A program made the position numbers and the translations under genes. 45,697 nt of DNA. Source: Rubrivivax sp. A210 (GTDB lineage: Bacteria > Pseudomonadota > Gammaproteobacteria > Burkholderiales > Burkholderiaceae_C). The notes under the pieces are model-generated. The model had not been told where the DNA came from. It did not search any database and saw only the letters and a program-made list of their open reading frames with translations. This document shows, one piece after another, positions 1 to 7,691 of the stretch (position 1 is its first letter; every line of letters starts with the position of its first letter). The DNA lies in assembly GCF_904426505.1 (NCBI RefSeq), contig NZ_CAJGBN010000018.1:1-45697 (forward strand), read 5' to 3'.

Positions 1-1570
1 CAACCGCCCACGGCAGCAACTCGTCGATGCGGTTGCTCGGATGCTCGCCGATGCGCTCAAGGACGTGGCGCAGGTAGCGCTGCGGGTTGATCCCGTTGAG
101 CTTGGCCGTGCCCAGCAGCGTGTACATCACCGCTGCCGTGTGGCCGCCCGCGTCCGATCCGACGTGCAAGTAGTTCTTGCGTCCGATGGCTACGCCGCGC
201 AGGGCACGCTCGGCCGCATTGTTGTGGGCGTCGATGCGCCCGTCACGGGCGTAGTTCGTCAGCGCCGTCCAGTGGCTCAAGCTATAGCCGATCGCCAACG
301 CCATCGGCGATTTCGCCGACACCTGCGCCAAGGTCTCGCTCAGCCAGGACTTCAATTCCGTCAGCACCGGCACTGAACGCGCCTGGCGCATTCGTCGTCG
401 TCGCAGCGCCGATCGGCCGTTGACTTGCGCCTCGATCCTGAACAACTCGCCGATCCGCACCAGGGCCTGGTGTGCCAGCGTCCCGGGCTGGCGCTTCTGC
501 CGCACATGGATGTCCCAGAACTTGCGGCGCGCGTGGCTCCAGCATCCAGCTTCAAGGATCCGACCGTTCGTGTAGAGCTTGTCGTACCCGGCGAACGCAT
601 CGGCCTGCAGGATGCCACTGAAGTTCTTCAAGTGCCGCTGCGGGTGCTCGCCCTGGCGATCGGGCGAGTATTGGAACCACACCGCCGGCGGCGCCTTGTC
701 GGCGCTCGCGCGGTCATCGCGCACGTACACCCACAACCGTGCCGTACGCGCCGTCTTGCCCTTGCCACCCAGCGCACGGATCGGCGTGTCGTCACCGTGG
801 ACCTTGCCGGCCTTCAGTACGTAGCGCCCCAACGCATCGGCCAGCGGCGTCAGCATCAGGGCGCAATTGCCCATCATGTCGGTGATGGTCGAGCGGCTCA
901 TCTCGACGCCGTCGCGGCCGTAGATCTGGCACAGCCGGTACAGCGGCACATGATCGGCGAACTTGCTCACCGCCATGTGCGTGAGCAGACCGGCGCCGGC
1001 CATACAGCGGTCCATCGGCCGGCTTGGCGCCAGCGCCTGCGTGATCGTGTGGCAGCCGGCGCAGGCCAGTCGCGGGCGCACGTGGCGCACCACGTGGAAG
1101 GTGCCCGGCTCGTAGTCCAACACCTCCGAGACGTCCTGACCGATCTCCCGCAAGCCGCCACCACAGGCCGCGCAGCCACAATCGCCTTGCGGCGTGTGAA
1201 CGACCGTGCGTCGCGGCAGGTGTGCCGGCAGATCACGCAGCCCTGGTCTGGTCTTGGGTTCGCGCTTCTTGCGCTCGGCGTCGAGCGACGTCACGTTGGA
1301 CTTCAATCCGTCGTCGGTGCCACCGTCGGCAGTCGGCGCAATCGCGGGCGCTGCGACCTGGCCACCAACGAGATCAAGCTGCGCGTGTTCGAGCTTCTCG
1401 CTGGAGCGTCCGTATTTCATGCGGCGCAGGTAGGTCAACTCGACCTTCATCTTGTCGATGGTCAGCTGCGCGATCTTCAAGGCCTCGTGCGAGCGCTTGA
1501 CCTCGCCGCTCAGCGCAGCGTTGTTGGCCAAGAGTTCCGTCAACGTCATGACCATGACTTTGCCGGTCAT
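1..1570 (-). CDS. tnpC: IS66 TnpC transposase, C-terminus cut by window edge
   Basis: DDE transposase of the IS66 family, which cuts and joins the element ends. My own translation of the minus strand from ATG 1570 is open for 523 codons to base 1. It shows an N-terminal coiled region with YLRRMKYGRSSEK, a zinc-binding block (CGCAACGG, then CAGCH), the DDE core beginning VHGDDTPI with LWVYVRDDR, GYDKLY and CWSHARRKF, and a C-terminal part with NNAAERALRGVAIGRKNYL followed by HVGSDAGG. The start at 1570 is preferred over ATG 1576 because GAGGG lies 6 bases upstream of it. The frame is unbroken, so the enzyme may be functional if the few missing residues are normal. Confidence 0.93.
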   Translation of the reverse strand, partial: MTGKVMVMTLTELLANNAALSGEVKRSHEALKIAQLTIDKMKVELTYLRRMKYGRSSEKLEHAQLDLVGGQVAAPAIAPTADGGTDDGLKSNVTSLDAERKKREPKTRPGLRDLPAHLPRRTVVHTPQGDCGCAACGGGLREIGQDVSEVLDYEPGTFHVVRHVRPRLACAGCHTITQALAPSRPMDRCMAGAGLLTHMAVSKFADHVPLYRLCQIYGRDGVEMSRSTITDMMGNCALMLTPLADALGRYVLKAGKVHGDDTPIRALGGKGKTARTARLWVYVRDDRASADKAPPAVWFQYSPDRQGEHPQRHLKNFSGILQADAFAGYDKLYTNGRILEAGCWSHARRKFWDIHVRQKRQPGTLAHQALVRIGELFRIEAQVNGRSALRRRRMRQARSVPVLTELKSWLSETLAQVSAKSPMALAIGYSLSHWTALTNYARDGRIDAHNNAAERALRGVAIGRKNYLHVGSDAGGHTAAVMYTLLGTAKLNGINPQRYLRHVLERIGEHPSNRIDELLPWAV

Positions 1571-1620
1571 GATCATCCCTCGCAACGGGACTTGTCCCGT
1601 CAACCCATTTGCTCGCTCGA

Positions 1621-1968
1621 CTACACCGCCGTGCGTGGCTGCCAAGTGCGCTCGGGGTGCCGCCAGTCGATCCCTTCGAGCAGCATCGAGAGTTGCGCGG
1701 TGCTCAGCGAGACGCTCCCGCTGTTGGCCTGCGGCCAGACGAAGCGGCCTCGCTCAAGGCGCTTGGTCAACATGCACATGCCGTCGCCATCGCTCCACAG
1801 CAACTTCAACAGGTCACCCCTGCGGCCTCGGAAGGCGAAGACGTGGCCACCGAACGGATCCTCGGTCAGCACCGTCTGGACCTTGGCCGCCAGCGAGTCG
1901 ATGCCGCAGCGCATGTCCGTCACACCGGCGGCAAGCCACACCCGGGTTCCGGCGCGCGGGCCGATCAT
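1621..1968 (-). CDS. tnpB: IS66 accessory protein TnpB (IS66 Orf2)
   Basis: Small accessory protein required with TnpA and TnpC for IS66 transposition; its biochemical role is not settled. The 115 residues begin [20 protein letters not shown] and contain [14 protein letters not shown] and [19 protein letters not shown], the hallmark blocks of IS66 Orf2. The start is fixed by a 4-base ATGA overlap with the tnpA stop (1965-1968), which implies translational coupling. A longer upstream reading would run back into tnpA and is not needed. tnpC follows after about 50 bases. Confidence 0.93.
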   Translation of the reverse strand: MIGPRAGTRVWLAAGVTDMRCGIDSLAAKVQTVLTEDPFGGHVFAFRGRRGDLLKLLWSDGDGMCMLTKRLERGRFVWPQANSGSVSLSTAQLSMLLEGIDWRHPERTWQPRTAV

Positions 1969-2393
1969 TCGCTTCGGCGCAGCGCGCGCAAGACGCTGCA
2001 CAGGGCCGCTTCATCGACTGCGCCGCGCAACCGAAGTTGGGCGCCGGCGAATTCGAGCTCGATGACGCCGCCGCGTGTGGCTGCTCGGCTGCCCGGCCCC
2101 ACCGCAGTGGTCGGCAGCGGCTCCAGCGCCGAACTCGCGCCGGCCCTGGCCACCGGTTCGACATGAACCGGCAGCAAGACCGTCGGTGGCGCCGCCGTCG
2201 GCTTCGAGGCGGCGATCGTCTTGCCCTTGTGATCGCGCCGCCACTTGAACAGCAGGTTCGCGTTGATGCCGTTGCTCCGAGCGATGACGGCGACGGACGC
2301 GCCAGGCTGCAAGCTTTGCTCGACCAGGCCCGCCTTGAACGACCGATCATGCTGTCGGCGCGCCGGCTCACCGATCCTTGCTCCACTCTCCAT
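1965..2393 (-). CDS. tnpA: IS66 accessory protein TnpA (HTH, IS66 OrfA)
   Basis: First gene of the IS66 operon, about 142 residues with a helix-turn-helix of the transposase-8 type ([12 protein letters not shown], then [21 protein letters not shown]), typical of IS66 OrfA. The C-terminal half ends with [20 protein letters not shown], also usual for the family. I place the start at ATG 2393 because family members begin ME-S-x-ARI followed by an arginine-rich stretch and RSFKA. An in-frame ATG at 2405 has AGGAG directly abutting it with no spacer. A GTG at 2438 is possible but less family-like. It overlaps tnpB by four bases. Confidence 0.85.
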   Translation of the reverse strand: MESGARIGEPARRQHDRSFKAGLVEQSLQPGASVAVIARSNGINANLLFKWRRDHKGKTIAASKPTAAPPTVLLPVHVEPVARAGASSALEPLPTTAVGPGSRAATRGGVIELEFAGAQLRLRGAVDEAALCSVLRALRRSE

Positions 2394-2504
2394 GGTGCCC
2401 ACCATCTCCTGTTGGTGGACACCATCGCCTGGGCCCACTCCATCAGGTCAGATGCTGCAGCGGCGTCGATCGCGGCGCAATGACGGTGCTGGTCGGACTA
2501 TTAC

Positions 2505-3333
2505 TTTCCATCAGCTGCCGGCCCATGGCGTGCACCATCGCCCGCACCAGTTCCGTCTTGCCGGTGCCGGGCCGGCCGTAGATCAGGACATTCACACCGT
2601 GCTGCCGCTGGCTGCAGGCGGTCTGCAGATACTGGCGCAGGATGGCGACATCCTCCGAGAGGTGGGCGTAGTCGTCCAGTTGCAGATTCGGCGGCGGCGA
2701 GCGCAGCACGCTGCTGCCGAACAGGTCCAGAAGCTCGTCACGCTGGAGCATCAGCTCTTCGGACAGGCCCTCCATCATCTCGAGCTTGGACGAGAAGCTA
2801 TAGGACCTTGAGCGGTCGATCACCAGGATGGCGGAGCGCGCCAGTGGCGCCCGGTCGTCCAGCGCGGCGCGGATGTCCTCGATCGGGTGCCCCAGGCAGT
2901 CGCCCAGCAACTGACACACGCCGCCGTGCGTGAGGTTGCCCGACAGATCCAGCCCCAGGTCGATCTCTGGCCAGGCAGCACCCACCACTGCTAGGTGCAG
3001 GATGTCGCGATCGGCCGCCTGCAGGCCCAGGCGGTCGCCCAGCAGGCGGATGTTGTGTGCGATCACCGTGTCGGTGGGGAGGGCGACGCCATCCCTCTCC
3101 AGCCCGGCCAGCTTGCGCTGCAGCGTGCGCAGCGCCGAGCGCTTGCAGAAACTGCGGTTCGCAGCTTGGGTGCAGCCGAGCACTCGGGCTACCCGGCCAT
3201 CACTGTAGTCATCGTAGTCGACGAACGCGGCCACGCCGTTGCAGCGCAGCAGCGCGCGCAGGATGATGAGGCGCACCACGGGCAGGTAGGCCGGGTCGGT
3301 GTTGGCGGCGGCGTTGACGTTCTTGCTTGCCAT
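2505..3333 (-). pseudogene. AAA-family ATPase, cut after Walker A by IS66 insertion
   Basis: The gene starts at ATG 3333 (MASKNVNAAANTDP), with AAAGGAG 7 bases upstream. It encodes a long N-terminal helical region of about 240 residues, then NVLIYGRPGTGKTELVRAM, a clear Walker A P-loop. The frame leaves ATPase-like sequence at about residue 276, where the IS66 tip begins, and stops at 2443 inside the element. Walker B, sensor and arginine-finger parts are missing. Family proteins with this layout have a full AAA module after the P-loop, so the product should be inactive. It is divergent from the NADAR gene, and the shared 192-base gap carries two copies of the island palindrome. Confidence 0.8.
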
Positions 3334-3378
3334 GGTGCGGGCTCCTTTTGATTGGGCCTGGAGATGATCCGCAGCGTG

Positions 3379-3395
3379 GCGACGGAACGTGTCGC
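3379..3395. promoter_or_regulatory. Putative operator 1, GCGAC-N7-GTCGC
   Basis: Interrupted palindrome GCGACGGAACGTGTCGC, 46 bases upstream of the ATPase start on its coding side. It is one of five exact copies of GCGACR-N5-YGTCGC in 4.3 kb, all in intergenic DNA. The regulator is unproven; the WYL protein encoded at 5415-6437 is the obvious candidate. Confidence 0.6.
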
Positions 3396-3412
3396 AGGCG
3401 GCGCTTCCGTCA

Positions 3413-3429
3413 GCGACGCATCGTGTCGC
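3413..3429. promoter_or_regulatory. Putative operator 2, GCGAC-N7-GTCGC
   Basis: Interrupted palindrome GCGACGCATCGTGTCGC, with its start 34 bases from that of operator 1 and 97 bases upstream of the NADAR start at 3526. The flank downstream (GTCGCACCGCGGACGAGACT) is closely matched next to the copy at 4562, so similarity extends beyond the palindrome in front of two different genes. Confidence 0.6.
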
Positions 3430-3525
3430 ACCGCGGACGAGACTCGCCGTCTCCCGAAGCCCAAGCTGTCCCACCACCGCGACGCCCGGGCGGGCGAAGT
3501 GGCTCAAGCTCATTCAAGGACTTTC

Positions 3526-4185
3526 ATGGCGACAAGACCGGTGTTCCTGCCCATCGCAACGGCTCGGGCTTACACGCGAGAGGTGCCGGTGGATTTCACC
3601 TGGCATGCCGGGCTTTCCGTCTGCCAGAAGCAGAAGTCCATCGCCTCGCTGCATGGCGCGGCTCGGGCGCGGTTGGGTGTGCAGAGGCTGCTGGAGGTGT
3701 CGTCCAAGTCCGGGGATGAGCTCGGGCGCCGGCTCAGCGCCTTCAACCTGCAGGTGGCGCTGCGTGACGGCAGTCTGACGAGCGTGGAGTCGGCTTTCCA
3801 GGGCTCCAAGGTTTTCTCGGGCGGCGGCCCGTTCGTGGATCTGCTGCGGGCCGACCCGAGGCAGGCCAAGACTGACCCACGCCTCAAGGACAGTGGAGCC
3901 CTCATTCGCTTTGAGTTCGAGGACTATGCTTGGCCTCTGGAGCCGTTGACGGCCTTCTACGACTGGCTCTACCTGAGCGCGCTGCAGCGTGTCCCCGAGC
4001 TGGGGCCTCAGGTTTTGGCATACCAAGGCTTCACCGACATCGAGTTCAACCCCGAGCGGTCACTGAACTGCCAAGCCAGGTCGGTCGCCCTGTTTTGCAG
4101 CCTGACGAAGGCCGGGCTTCTGCCCGATGCCGTGGCCTCACCGGGGACGTTCATCCAGACCGTGAGCCGCGTCCCGCTGGTGTAG
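3526..4185 (+). CDS. DarT1-associated NADAR-family protein (antitoxin-like ADP-ribosyl hydrolase)
   Basis: The 219-residue product begins MATRPVFLPIATARAYTREV and carries the signature blocks of the NADAR proteins paired with DarT1 toxins: VCQKQKSIASLH, LEVSSKSGDELGRRLSAFNL, VESAFQGSKVFSGGGP, DPRLKDSG, PLEPLTAFYDWLY and FTDIEFNPERSLNCQARSVA. In known DarT1-NADAR pairs this protein removes ADP-ribose placed on DNA by the toxin. Start chosen from AAGGA 6 bases before ATG 3526; the longer upstream reading lacks family residues. No DarT-like gene is adjacent on either side, so the antitoxin role is uncertain here. An orphan repair or decoy function is possible. Confidence 0.88.
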   Translation: MATRPVFLPIATARAYTREVPVDFTWHAGLSVCQKQKSIASLHGAARARLGVQRLLEVSSKSGDELGRRLSAFNLQVALRDGSLTSVESAFQGSKVFSGGGPFVDLLRADPRQAKTDPRLKDSGALIRFEFEDYAWPLEPLTAFYDWLYLSALQRVPELGPQVLAYQGFTDIEFNPERSLNCQARSVALFCSLTKAGLLPDAVASPGTFIQTVSRVPLV

Positions 4186-4448
4186 CTCTTGCCAGCAAGC
4201 TCGGCCTGCCAGCGGAGGGCCGACAGTTGACGCTACCGCTGAAGCAAGATGTATTGCCCAACGCTCAGGACCGCAGCTCGCTCTTGCGGATGCACCGCCG
4301 GGCCTGGTACACGATCCAGACGAGGTGCAGGTTCACCAGCAGGAGCTTTGTGTAGAGGCAAGCCAGCTTCAGATAGCACTGAAGCCGGAACAGGGAAAGG
4401 TGGCGAAGGGGCGATCTTGAAGTCATGCCGGCCAGTCTGATTGCCGAA

Positions 4449-4465
4449 GCGACGAAATGCGTCGT
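4449..4465. promoter_or_regulatory. Putative operator, one mismatch (GCGAC-N7-GTCGT)
   Basis: GCGACGAAATGCGTCGT matches the island palindrome except for the last base. It keeps the purine after the left arm and the pyrimidine before the right arm. It lies 113 bases upstream of the exact copy at 4562. It could be a secondary site or chance. Confidence 0.35.
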
Positions 4466-4561
4466 CTGCGAGCCGGCGCCATCTATCGACACCTCTGCTG
4501 GCGCCGGCTGGACTTGCCAGATGCCGCATGCCGCTCATTGACCGGGGTGCCGCGTCGCTCA

Positions 4562-4578
4562 GCGACACGTCGCGTCGC
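4562..4578. promoter_or_regulatory. Putative operator 3, GCGAC-N7-GTCGC
   Basis: GCGACACGTCGCGTCGC stands 56 bases before the small gene at 4634. If TATATC (4613-4618) is the -10 box, the palindrome centre falls near -55. That suits an activator site better than a blocking site. The -35 region between them is poor, which is also consistent with activation. Confidence 0.6.
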
Positions 4579-4633
4579 ACGCGGCCCGAGACTGGAGCCT
4601 GAGTCGTCTTTCTATATCCCCTGAAAGCCCATC

Positions 4634-4825
4634 ATGAAGAAGTTCTCTGTCCATTTCGAGATGTGGTCCCCCGATGAAGTGACCACCGACAACCTCGCCA
4701 AGCTGGCTGAGCTCCTGTTCTGTGGCTTCCCTTTTTCAACTCCGCGCCTGCTCGTCGACCAGGTGATGTTTCACGAGCTCACGACTACCGTTGGCGATCC
4801 CATCGTGTTCAACAAGGAAGACTGA
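4634..4825 (+). CDS. Small protein of unknown function, 63 residues
   Basis: A compact protein (MKKFSVHFEMWSPDEVTTD at the start, ending TTTVGDPIVFNKED) that I do not recognise. Composition is balanced, acidic at the end, with no membrane segment or cysteine pair, which looks like a real folded domain rather than a shadow frame. The ribosome site is weak (GAAAG about 9 bases upstream). An exact copy of the island palindrome and a possible -10 box directly upstream tie it to the same regulon as the NADAR and DUF5131 genes. That context is the main reason to believe it is expressed. Confidence 0.55.
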   Translation: MKKFSVHFEMWSPDEVTTDNLAKLAELLFCGFPFSTPRLLVDQVMFHELTTTVGDPIVFNKED

Positions 4826-4944
4826 TTCGCCGGGTTGCGTGCGCGTCTCGACGCGTGTTGATGGCGCAGCTTCCCGACGGGCTACGCCGTCTGTCCGGGC
4901 TGCTACTTGGTGGCCGGGCTGTCCGTCAATCTTTGCGGATCGTC

Positions 4945-5364
4945 TCAGCTACGCAGCCATCGACGGATGGTGGCCACCTGTGGGCGTTGCATACCGAGGT
5001 TCGAATCACATGCAACCAGTTCTGGGCACTTGGCCGGAAACTCGATCCACGAGTCATCGAGGGCGCGCCAGGTGCAAGGCTCCCCGAGGCGTTCGACGAA
5101 GGCCAGGATCTCCCGGTAGCGTGGCCACCGGCCCATGAAGGGCTCGCCTGTGACGCCCAGAACGTTCGGGTGCATGGCCGCCGGCAGCAGATCCACCAGT
5201 TCATGCAGCGAGTAGTGGTGACGCCAACTGGACGAGATGACCAGACCGTACTCTGCGCCTGCCAGTGCTTCCTCGAGCAGATCCACTCGGCAGAAGAGTT
5301 CGTCCTGCCGGGCACTGGCCGGGTGAAGCACGCCATCGAAATCCAGGAACAGCAGGTGTGTCAC
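4945..5364 (-). CDS. HAD-superfamily hydrolase, Swiss-army-knife RNA-repair type
   Basis: About 139 residues with the HAD core: motif I FLDFDGVLHP near the N-terminus, motif II in LVISSSWR, and an acidic motif IV in RALDDSW. It lacks a cap domain. Short HAD proteins with this layout belong to the group also found inside Swiss-army-knife RNA-repair proteins and act as phosphatases; the substrate here is unknown. The best start is GTG 5364, giving (V)THLLFLDFDG directly; its ribosome site is weak. A longer frame to 5523 would overlap the WYL gene and adds only low-complexity residues. It lies 50 bases downstream of the WYL gene and is probably its operon partner. Confidence 0.75.
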   Translation of the reverse strand: MTHLLFLDFDGVLHPASARQDELFCRVDLLEEALAGAEYGLVISSSWRHHYSLHELVDLLPAAMHPNVLGVTGEPFMGRWPRYREILAFVERLGEPCTWRALDDSWIEFPAKCPELVACDSNLGMQRPQVATIRRWLRS

Positions 5365-5414
5365 GGCTTGTACCGATCGAGCGTGTACTGAGGGCTTGCT
5401 GGCCAGTCGGTCGC

Positions 5415-6437
5415 TCACTGTGGCGCGTAGCGGCTGGCCGCTTCGCGATGCTTCTGGGCGAGCTCGCGCCGGAGGCCAACGGGCGCCAGCACCTCGACGG
5501 CAGCACCGCGCCCCAGGATCCACCAGCGCAGTTCCCAGGAGTCAGCCACGGTGGCGCGGACCTCGATTCGGCCGTCCGGCATCGGCTTTAACTGCTGGTC
5601 TGCCGCCAGGGGCGACTCCTCGAGCAAGTCGGCCGTCGCGGCTTCGCATGCGATCAACAGCGTGATCTGTCCCGCGCCGGCCGAGGCAATCCCGAACTGC
5701 CCGCGCCCCCGCTTCAACGCGGCCTCGAGATCAAGTCCGGGCGGGAAGGAGACCGGATCCAGCAGCACCTCGACCTGGCGGAAGCGGTGAATAGCGTACA
5801 GGCTTGCATACGTGGCACCCCCTCGGGTCGCGGCCAGGTAGTTGGTGCCACCGCGAAGGACGAGGCCCAGCGGATGCAACCGGTAGCGCCGTGGCGTACC
5901 CTTGGCTCCCGGGCCGTAGAGGGCATCGATCTGCCGGTCGGAAAGCAGCGCTTCGGCCAGCGCCTTCTGCACTTCTGGAGGGGCCGCTGGTGGCGAGGTC
6001 GGCAGGCCGGGAGGCACGGCCTTGACCTTGCCGGGCCAACGCGAGGCGCCTGCTCGCGGGCCCAGCCGATCCAGGCGCTGGCGCGCCCGCGCAAAGAGCA
6101 TCTCGAAGCCCTCGAGCATCGACGCCGGCAGCGCTGCCTGCAGGTGTTGCTGCACCAGCACGATCATCAGCGCCTCGGGCGTGCTCATGGCCGCGATGCC
6201 GCCGGCCGCTTCGGACGACCAGCGCCAGCCGTGGGGCTTGCCCTTGTCGTTGTGGTCCAGCGGGAAGCTCTTCTGCAGGTCTCTCAGATCCCGCTGCACC
6301 GACCGCAGATCGATCTCGTAGCCGCGGTCAGCCAGCGACTCCCGAAGCTCGCCCGGGGTTGCCCAGCGCTGATGAGGAAGTGCCTTCAGAAGTTCGAGCA
6401 GGCGTGACAGCGTTTCGTGCTTAGGCTGTGCGGGCAT
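5415..6437 (-). CDS. WYL-domain transcriptional regulator
   Basis: A 340-residue regulator with an N-terminal winged helix (LSRLLELLKALPHQRWATPG, then RSVQRDLRDLQ) and a C-terminal WYL domain around YRLHPLGLVLRGGTNYLAAT, where the W-Y-L residues read N-Y-L, followed by the usual WCX-like extension (TLLIACEAATADLLEESPLA). WYL proteins bind palindromic DNA and sense nucleic-acid ligands; several control defence or DNA-damage genes. It lies between the DUF5131 gene (54 bases upstream) and the HAD gene. No island palindrome stands directly before it, so it is probably transcribed from the promoter before DUF5131 at 7277. That arrangement would make its synthesis part of the circuit it controls. 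Confidence 0.9.
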   Translation of the reverse strand: MPAQPKHETLSRLLELLKALPHQRWATPGELRESLADRGYEIDLRSVQRDLRDLQKSFPLDHNDKGKPHGWRWSSEAAGGIAAMSTPEALMIVLVQQHLQAALPASMLEGFEMLFARARQRLDRLGPRAGASRWPGKVKAVPPGLPTSPPAAPPEVQKALAEALLSDRQIDALYGPGAKGTPRRYRLHPLGLVLRGGTNYLAATRGGATYASLYAIHRFRQVEVLLDPVSFPPGLDLEAALKRGRGQFGIASAGAGQITLLIACEAATADLLEESPLAADQQLKPMPDGRIEVRATVADSWELRWWILGRGAAVEVLAPVGLRRELAQKHREAASRYAPQ

Positions 6438-6491
6438 GGCTTGATCATTGTCTGCGGATCGTGCGGCATCTGGCCGTGACTTCCGGGGCGC

Positions 6492-7277
6492 TCACTTGAC
6501 GAATCCATCCGGAAACTCGTCCCAGGTCCTGCCGTCCAGGGTGCGGACGGGGCTCTTGTGGCTGGGCCCGACCTGCTTCACGAAGAACGGTATAAAGCGT
6601 GCCACGGCGAAGTCGCGGACCGTGCGGGCCCAGTCCAAATCCATCGGGCGTGCGCGGTCGGTGCCGGTCTCCGAGCCGAGCACGACCCAGTCGACGGCGG
6701 CATAGGCAGCCAGATCGATGGGGCCGAGCATGGGCTCGATCATCACGAAACGCCGGCCCTGCATGCGCAGCAGGTGCGGCAGGCGTTCGTCGGCCAGTGC
6801 CTGGTTCTCGATCGACACCCCGCAGGCCAGGTGGGCGGGCACACCCTTCGGGTAGCGCCGCGCCATGGTGTCGGCCATGCGTTCGGCCCGCTTGCTCCAC
6901 AGCACGTACTTCGTCGTGTCCAGCGGGCGGCCCTCCTGGCGCCGCCGGTTCCTGGCCTCACGCTCGGCGGCGACCTCGTCGACGATGTCCAGCACGCGGT
7001 CGATGGTCGCGTCGGGAACCTTGTCCCAGAAGAGGTCGCCGTGCTGAACGACGCCGACGATCCCCTTCTTGGGGCGCAGTTTGGCGGGGTCGAAGCGTGC
7101 CTCCACGTCCGTGGGCTGGCCCTCCACGACGATCTTTGGCAGGTTCCCGAGGCGTATCTGCCACGGCATGATGCCGTCGAGCCACCAGCAGTCGCGGCAG
7201 CCCGCTGAGTAGCGCTGGCAGCCGACGACGGGGTTCCAATCGGAGGTGAGGATGTCACCGGGGTTGTGCTTGGCCAT
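6492..7277 (-). CDS. DUF5131 family protein (phage Gp37/Gp68, radical-SAM-like)
   Basis: The 261-residue product shows the family start DWNPVVGCQRYSAGCRDCWW, with three cysteines in CxxxSxGCxxC, the likely iron-sulfur site. Next come GIVGVVQHGDLFW, VLWSKRAERM, HLACGVSIENQ and a C-terminal DWVVLGSETGTDRARPMD block with FFVKQVG. The family is annotated as phage Gp37/Gp68 and is related to radical-SAM enzymes; its reaction is not established. It often occurs in mobile and defence islands. Start ATG 7277 has GGAG 6 bases upstream; an upstream frame to 7376 adds non-family residues. An island palindrome sits 110 bases upstream. First gene of a probable operon with the WYL and HAD genes. Confidence 0.88.
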   Translation of the reverse strand: MAKHNPGDILTSDWNPVVGCQRYSAGCRDCWWLDGIMPWQIRLGNLPKIVVEGQPTDVEARFDPAKLRPKKGIVGVVQHGDLFWDKVPDATIDRVLDIVDEVAAEREARNRRRQEGRPLDTTKYVLWSKRAERMADTMARRYPKGVPAHLACGVSIENQALADERLPHLLRMQGRRFVMIEPMLGPIDLAAYAAVDWVVLGSETGTDRARPMDLDWARTVRDFAVARFIPFFVKQVGPSHKSPVRTLDGRTWDEFPDGFVK

Positions 7278-7386
7278 CTTGTGCTCCAGTCTGCAGGCGG
7301 CGATCTGCTGATGTGGTCCCGAGGCTCTGATGTGTCCCGATTTGCGGGTCGGAGCCGGGCCCAGTGCCGAGAGCATGCCGCTGGCT

Positions 7387-7403
7387 GCGACGTCATGCGT
7401 CGC
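7387..7403. promoter_or_regulatory. Putative operator 4, GCGAC-N7-GTCGC
   Basis: GCGACGTCATGCGTCGC is embedded in the longest palindrome of the set: arms GGCTGCGACG and CGTCGCAGCC around a 5-base centre (7384-7408 or so). It lies 110 bases upstream of the DUF5131 start. Confidence 0.65.
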
Positions 7404-7628
7404 AGCCAGCCCGAGGGAGGAACGGCGCGCGGTTAGATCGTGAGCCAGCCGACCGACATGCTGATGTGTCCGCCTTCGGCGCCAATCGCGCGTGCCTGGA
7501 ACCTGTTTTGGACGACGCCCTGACCTGGCTCCTTGAGGACACTATCGGCGCCAACGTCTCTGGGGCGTGGTCATTGCGGAGGGCGCGCAACCCTCTGGGG
7601 TGACGGAAGTGCCAATCTTCAGGGCGAT

Positions 7629-7645
7629 GCGACGAACCCGATCGC
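7629..7645. promoter_or_regulatory. Possible operator, one mismatch (GCGAC-N7-ATCGC)
   Basis: GCGACGAACCCGATCGC differs from the palindrome at one arm base and lacks the pyrimidine before the right arm. Its start is 46 bases from that of the exact copy at 7675, a pairing that recalls the two sites at 3379 and 3413. Confidence 0.3.
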
Positions 7646-7674
7646 AGGAGCGAGGAATTCCAAGGCTTCGGCAT

Positions 7675-7691
7675 GCGACGTGTCCTGTCGC
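7675..7691. promoter_or_regulatory. Putative operator 5, GCGAC-N7-GTCGC
   Basis: GCGACGTGTCCTGTCGC ends 39 bases upstream of the exonuclease-like start at 7731, so it is close to or within that promoter. Confidence 0.6.

Larger units (their letters stand above)
1..2504 (-). mobile_element. IS66-family insertion sequence, right part (left end outside window)
   Basis: Three minus-strand genes in the standard IS66 order tnpA-tnpB-tnpC occupy this stretch. The probable outer end is at 2504: read on the minus strand the element begins GTAATAGTCCGACC (2504 down to 2491), which resembles the GTAA-type tips of IS66 elements. Just beyond it the reading frame of the interrupted ATPase gene (2505-3333) starts to make family sense. 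The other end lies left of base 1, so the inverted-repeat partner and the usual 8-bp target duplication cannot be checked here. The end position is inferred from the motif and from loss of ATPase-like sequence. Confidence 0.8.
4186..4633. other. Intergenic stretch with operators, no convincing gene
   Basis: No strong coding signal. A minus-strand frame at 4265-4492 gives 75 residues with a hydrophobic stretch (LKLACLYTKLLLVNLHLVWI), but it lacks a family resemblance and a good ribosome site. The downstream half carries one exact and one near copy of the island palindrome (4562-4578, 4449-4465). A TATATC at 4613-4618 could be the -10 box for the small gene at 4634. Confidence 0.45.

Noticed and set aside
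425..2065. Plus-strand open frame of 546 codons opposite IS66 tnpC and tnpB
   Set aside because: Fully explained by the intact IS66 genes on the minus strand; product shows no domain.
4186..4633. Search for a DarT toxin gene beside the NADAR gene
   Set aside because: No frame on either strand shows DarT-like blocks or adequate length; the interval is regulatory DNA.
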